A stretch of DNA of 41,868 bases from Couchioplanes azureus (lineage in GTDB: Bacteria > Actinomycetota > Actinomycetes > Mycobacteriales > Micromonosporaceae). The DNA lies in the NCBI RefSeq assembly GCF_014648355.1, contig NZ_BMQY01000016.1, positions 35,846 to 77,713 on the forward strand, read 5' to 3'. This document shows, piece by piece, positions 40,151-41,868 of this stretch (the stretch's first letter is position 1; each line of letters begins with the position of its first letter). The notes under the pieces are model-generated. The model was not told the DNA's origin and searched no databases. It saw nothing but the letters and a program-made list of their open reading frames with translations. The translations under genes were made by a program, and so were the position numbers.

Positions 40151-41868
40151 TCAGGCGCCGACGTCGGCGTACAGCTCCTGATGGAGGCATTGGGCCAGCT
40201 CCCGTGGAGTGGGATGCTCGTACACCATGGTCGCCGGCAGTTCCGCGCCCATCACCCGGTTGAGCCGGTCACGGAGTTCGACGGCGCTCAGCGACACGAA
40301 GCCGACGCTGAGGAACTCGTCGTCGGGTGCGATGTCTTCCACGGATTCGTACCCCAGGATCTCGACTGCCGCCGTACGCACCGTCTCCAGCAGCACATCG
40401 CGCTGCTGGCCCGGGGTCAGCCCGGCGAGGCGCTCCCGCAGCTCCACCTGTTCCGGCTCCACCTGTTCCGGCTCCACCTGCGCGGATGCCGGTACGGTGT
40501 CGTTGTGCGACCGGCACCGGTCGGCCAGCGCCGCAACGACGCTGCTCAGCGGGGCGTCAGCGGCGAGGCCGAGCTGACGGGCGAAGCCGCCGACGTCCCC
40601 CTTGGCCGCCAGGTCCCAGAACACGTCTGTCTCCCTTGCCCGACGCGGCGTGGGTGCGCTCCACCAGTACCGCCGCCGGTCGAACGGATATGTCGGTAGC
40701 GCCGCCCCCGTCCTTGCCGGAGGTGTGAGCACCGCGGCCCACTTCACCGGCACGCCGCGTGCCCACAGCGCACCCAGGCAATCCGCCAGCGCGGCCGGCT
40801 CCGTACGGTCGTGCCGGAGCATCGCCACGGCGGCTGCCCCCGGCGTCTGCTCCCGGACCATCGGCGTCAGGACGGCATCGGGACCGGCCTCGACGAACGT
40901 GTCCACGCCGGCGCTGGTCAGCCACCGGATCGCGTCACCGAAGCGCACCGTCTCGCGGATGTGCCGTGCCCAGTACTCCGGCGTGCGCAGGTCGTCGCCG
41001 TCGGCCGGTCGTCCGGTCACCGTGGATATCACCGCCAGGGTGGGCTCGCGATACGTCAGTGTCCGCGCCACCTGAAGGAAGTCGGGCAGGATCTCGTCCA
41101 TCGACGGCGAGTGGAACGCCTGGCTCACCGCGAGCCGCTTCCCGCCCGGAAGCTGGTCGAGCAGCCGTTGGACCTCTTCCTCGATACCCGAGACGACCAC
41201 CGACGAAGGCCCGTTGACGGCGGCGATGGCCACTCCAGGAGTCAGCAGGTCCCGTACGCGTGGCTCCGGAGCCCGCACGGCGACCATCATCCCGCCGTCG
41301 CGCAGCGCACCCATCAGCCGTCCCCGCGCGGTGATCAATGTTGCGGCGTCCTCCAGCGACAGCACGCCGGCGACATGAGCGGCCGCGATCTCGCCGGCGG
41401 AGTGACCGACGACGAAGTCGGGTTTCACCCCCGCATGGGTCAGCAGGCGGTAGAGCGCAACCTCGAGGGCAAACAGCGCAGGTTGAGCCCACGCCGTGCC
41501 CTGGGCGTCTTCCGCCCCGGGCGAGGGTAGGGCGAGCGCGGCGGCGACCGCGTCGTAGGCATCGGCGAAGACGGGAGAAGTGCGGTACAGCTCCCGGCCC
41601 ATGTCGACCCGTTGCGCTCCCTGACCCGTGAACATCACGGCGAGCCGTGCCGCTCTGGCGGTGTCCCGGGCAAGGCTCGGATGCGACGTGCCCCGGGCGA
41701 GAGCTTCCAGCGCATCTGCCGCCCGCGGCGCATCCGTGGCGGTGATGGTGGCGCGGTGTTTGAAGTGGTGGCGGGTGGCGAGGGTGTGGGCGATGTCGTG
41801 GGGGTGGTGGTGGTGGTGGGGGTGGGTGTGGAGGTGGTGGATGAGTTGTTGGGCGTGGGCTTGCAGGG
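40151..41868 (-). CDS. Modular type I PKS, C-terminal part (AT-ACP), 5' end outside the window
   Basis: The reading frame is open to the right edge, so the start lies beyond 41868. Seen in order: a His-rich KS-AT linker (41638-41866), an AT domain with FTGQGAQ, active-site Ser in GHSAGEIAAAH and QAFHSP, which points to malonyl-CoA, then a Glu/Pro/Val repeat linker and a C-terminal ACP with SVGFVSLSAVELRDRL. The ACP keeps its Ser but has Val where the usual DSL has Asp. There is no ketoreductase, dehydratase or thioesterase in this module, so it adds an unreduced unit and hands it on or is released by a separate enzyme. Belongs to a second PKS system or a hybrid branch. Confidence 0.93.
   Translation of the reverse strand, partial: LQAHAQQLIHHLHTHPHHHHHPHDIAHTLATRHHFKHRATITATDAPRAADALEALARGTSHPSLARDTARAARLAVMFTGQGAQRVDMGRELYRTSPVFADAYDAVAAALALPSPGAEDAQGTAWAQPALFALEVALYRLLTHAGVKPDFVVGHSAGEIAAAHVAGVLSLEDAATLITARGRLMGALRDGGMMVAVRAPEPRVRDLLTPGVAIAAVNGPSSVVVSGIEEEVQRLLDQLPGGKRLAVSQAFHSPSMDEILPDFLQVARTLTYREPTLAVISTVTGRPADGDDLRTPEYWARHIRETVRFGDAIRWLTSAGVDTFVEAGPDAVLTPMVREQTPGAAAVAMLRHDRTEPAALADCLGALWARGVPVKWAAVLTPPARTGAALPTYPFDRRRYWWSAPTPRRARETDVFWDLAAKGDVGGFARQLGLAADAPLSSVVAALADRCRSHNDTVPASAQVEPEQVEPEQVELRERLAGLTPGQQRDVLLETVRTAAVEILGYESVEDIAPDDEFLSVGFVSLSAVELRDRLNRVMGAELPATMVYEHPTPRELAQCLHQELYADVGA
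40437..40482. repeat. Short tandem duplication in the AT-ACP linker
   Basis: CTCCACCTGTTCCGG is repeated in tandem (15 bp), giving EPEQVEPEQVE in the linker between AT and ACP. A local slippage event in a flexible region. Confidence 0.6.
41778..41868. repeat. Low-complexity GGTGGG tract in the PKS linker
   Basis: The end of the window is a GTG/GGTGG-rich tract coding on the minus strand for a His-rich stretch (LHTHPHHHHHPHD). His-rich KS-AT linkers occur in actinomycete modular PKSs and are often nearly identical between modules. Confidence 0.6.

Noticed and set aside
41778..41868. GGTGG-rich tract as a CRISPR or G-quadruplex element
   Set aside because: It is in frame with the PKS and encodes a known type of His-rich linker.

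Overview
The window is high-GC actinomycete DNA with strong GC bias at third codon positions, many GTG starts and a few TTG starts, and long runs of genes joined by ATGA/GTGA overlaps. It is mostly one antibiotic gene cluster. The gene set fits a Micromonospora-like producer of a kosinostatin/quinocycline-type hybrid: an anthracycline-like type II polyketide joined to a nitrogen-containing bicyclic amidine. I base this on gene content and on memory of the published kosinostatin work, which traced the pyrrolopyrrole unit to nicotinic acid and ribose through a tryptophan-like route with a discrete adenylation enzyme and PCP. I could not run a search. The genus and the identity of the product are inference.

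Layout. (1) 29-6563: aromatic type II PKS genes. The didomain aromatase/cyclase and C9-type ketoreductase lie on the minus strand. The antibiotic-monooxygenase-like protein, KS-alpha, KS-beta, ACP, SnoaL-like cyclase and a DpsY/kynurenine-formamidase-like cyclase lie on the plus strand, reading away from a shared promoter region. (2) 6608-15236: a compact plus-strand operon containing a discrete adenylation enzyme, PCP, TrpD-like, TrpA-like, ectoine-synthase-like cupin, PltE/CloN3-like flavin dehydrogenase, transglutaminase-like protein, TrpF-like, TrpC-like and UbiD-like decarboxylase. There is no TrpB, TrpE or TrpG, and several substrate-pocket residues of the Trp-like enzymes are altered. 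This is the most unusual part. (3) 15323-21915: resistance and control genes. Three related TetR regulators, a DrrAB-type exporter, an NmrA-like reductase and a secreted neocarzinostatin-family apoprotein are found here. A 17-bp inverted repeat recurs upstream of drrA, upstream of the second tetR and, in degenerate form, upstream of the apoprotein gene. (4) 21950-26043: glucose-6-phosphate dehydrogenase, a second NmrA-like protein, a small flavin-fold protein and a methyltransferase. (5) 26150-29716: a complete acyl-CoA carboxylase (fused AccD-AccA, biotin carrier, biotin carboxylase), probably for malonyl-CoA supply. (6) 29908-38738: regulators: a LAL, two SARPs and a NarL-type two-component pair coupled to an unknown protein. 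(7) 38781-41868: a cytochrome P450 and the 3' end of a modular type I PKS, possibly a neighbouring cluster.

Working model: the carboxylase supplies malonyl-CoA and the minimal PKS, KR and cyclases build the anthraquinone framework. The Trp-like operon builds a PCP-linked nitrogen heterocycle in parallel, and tailoring enzymes join the two. DrrAB and the apoprotein would protect the producer under TetR control. No sugar genes are seen, so if the product is glycosylated those genes lie outside, probably to the left. TTA codons in two regulators and three metabolic genes suggest bldA-type timing.
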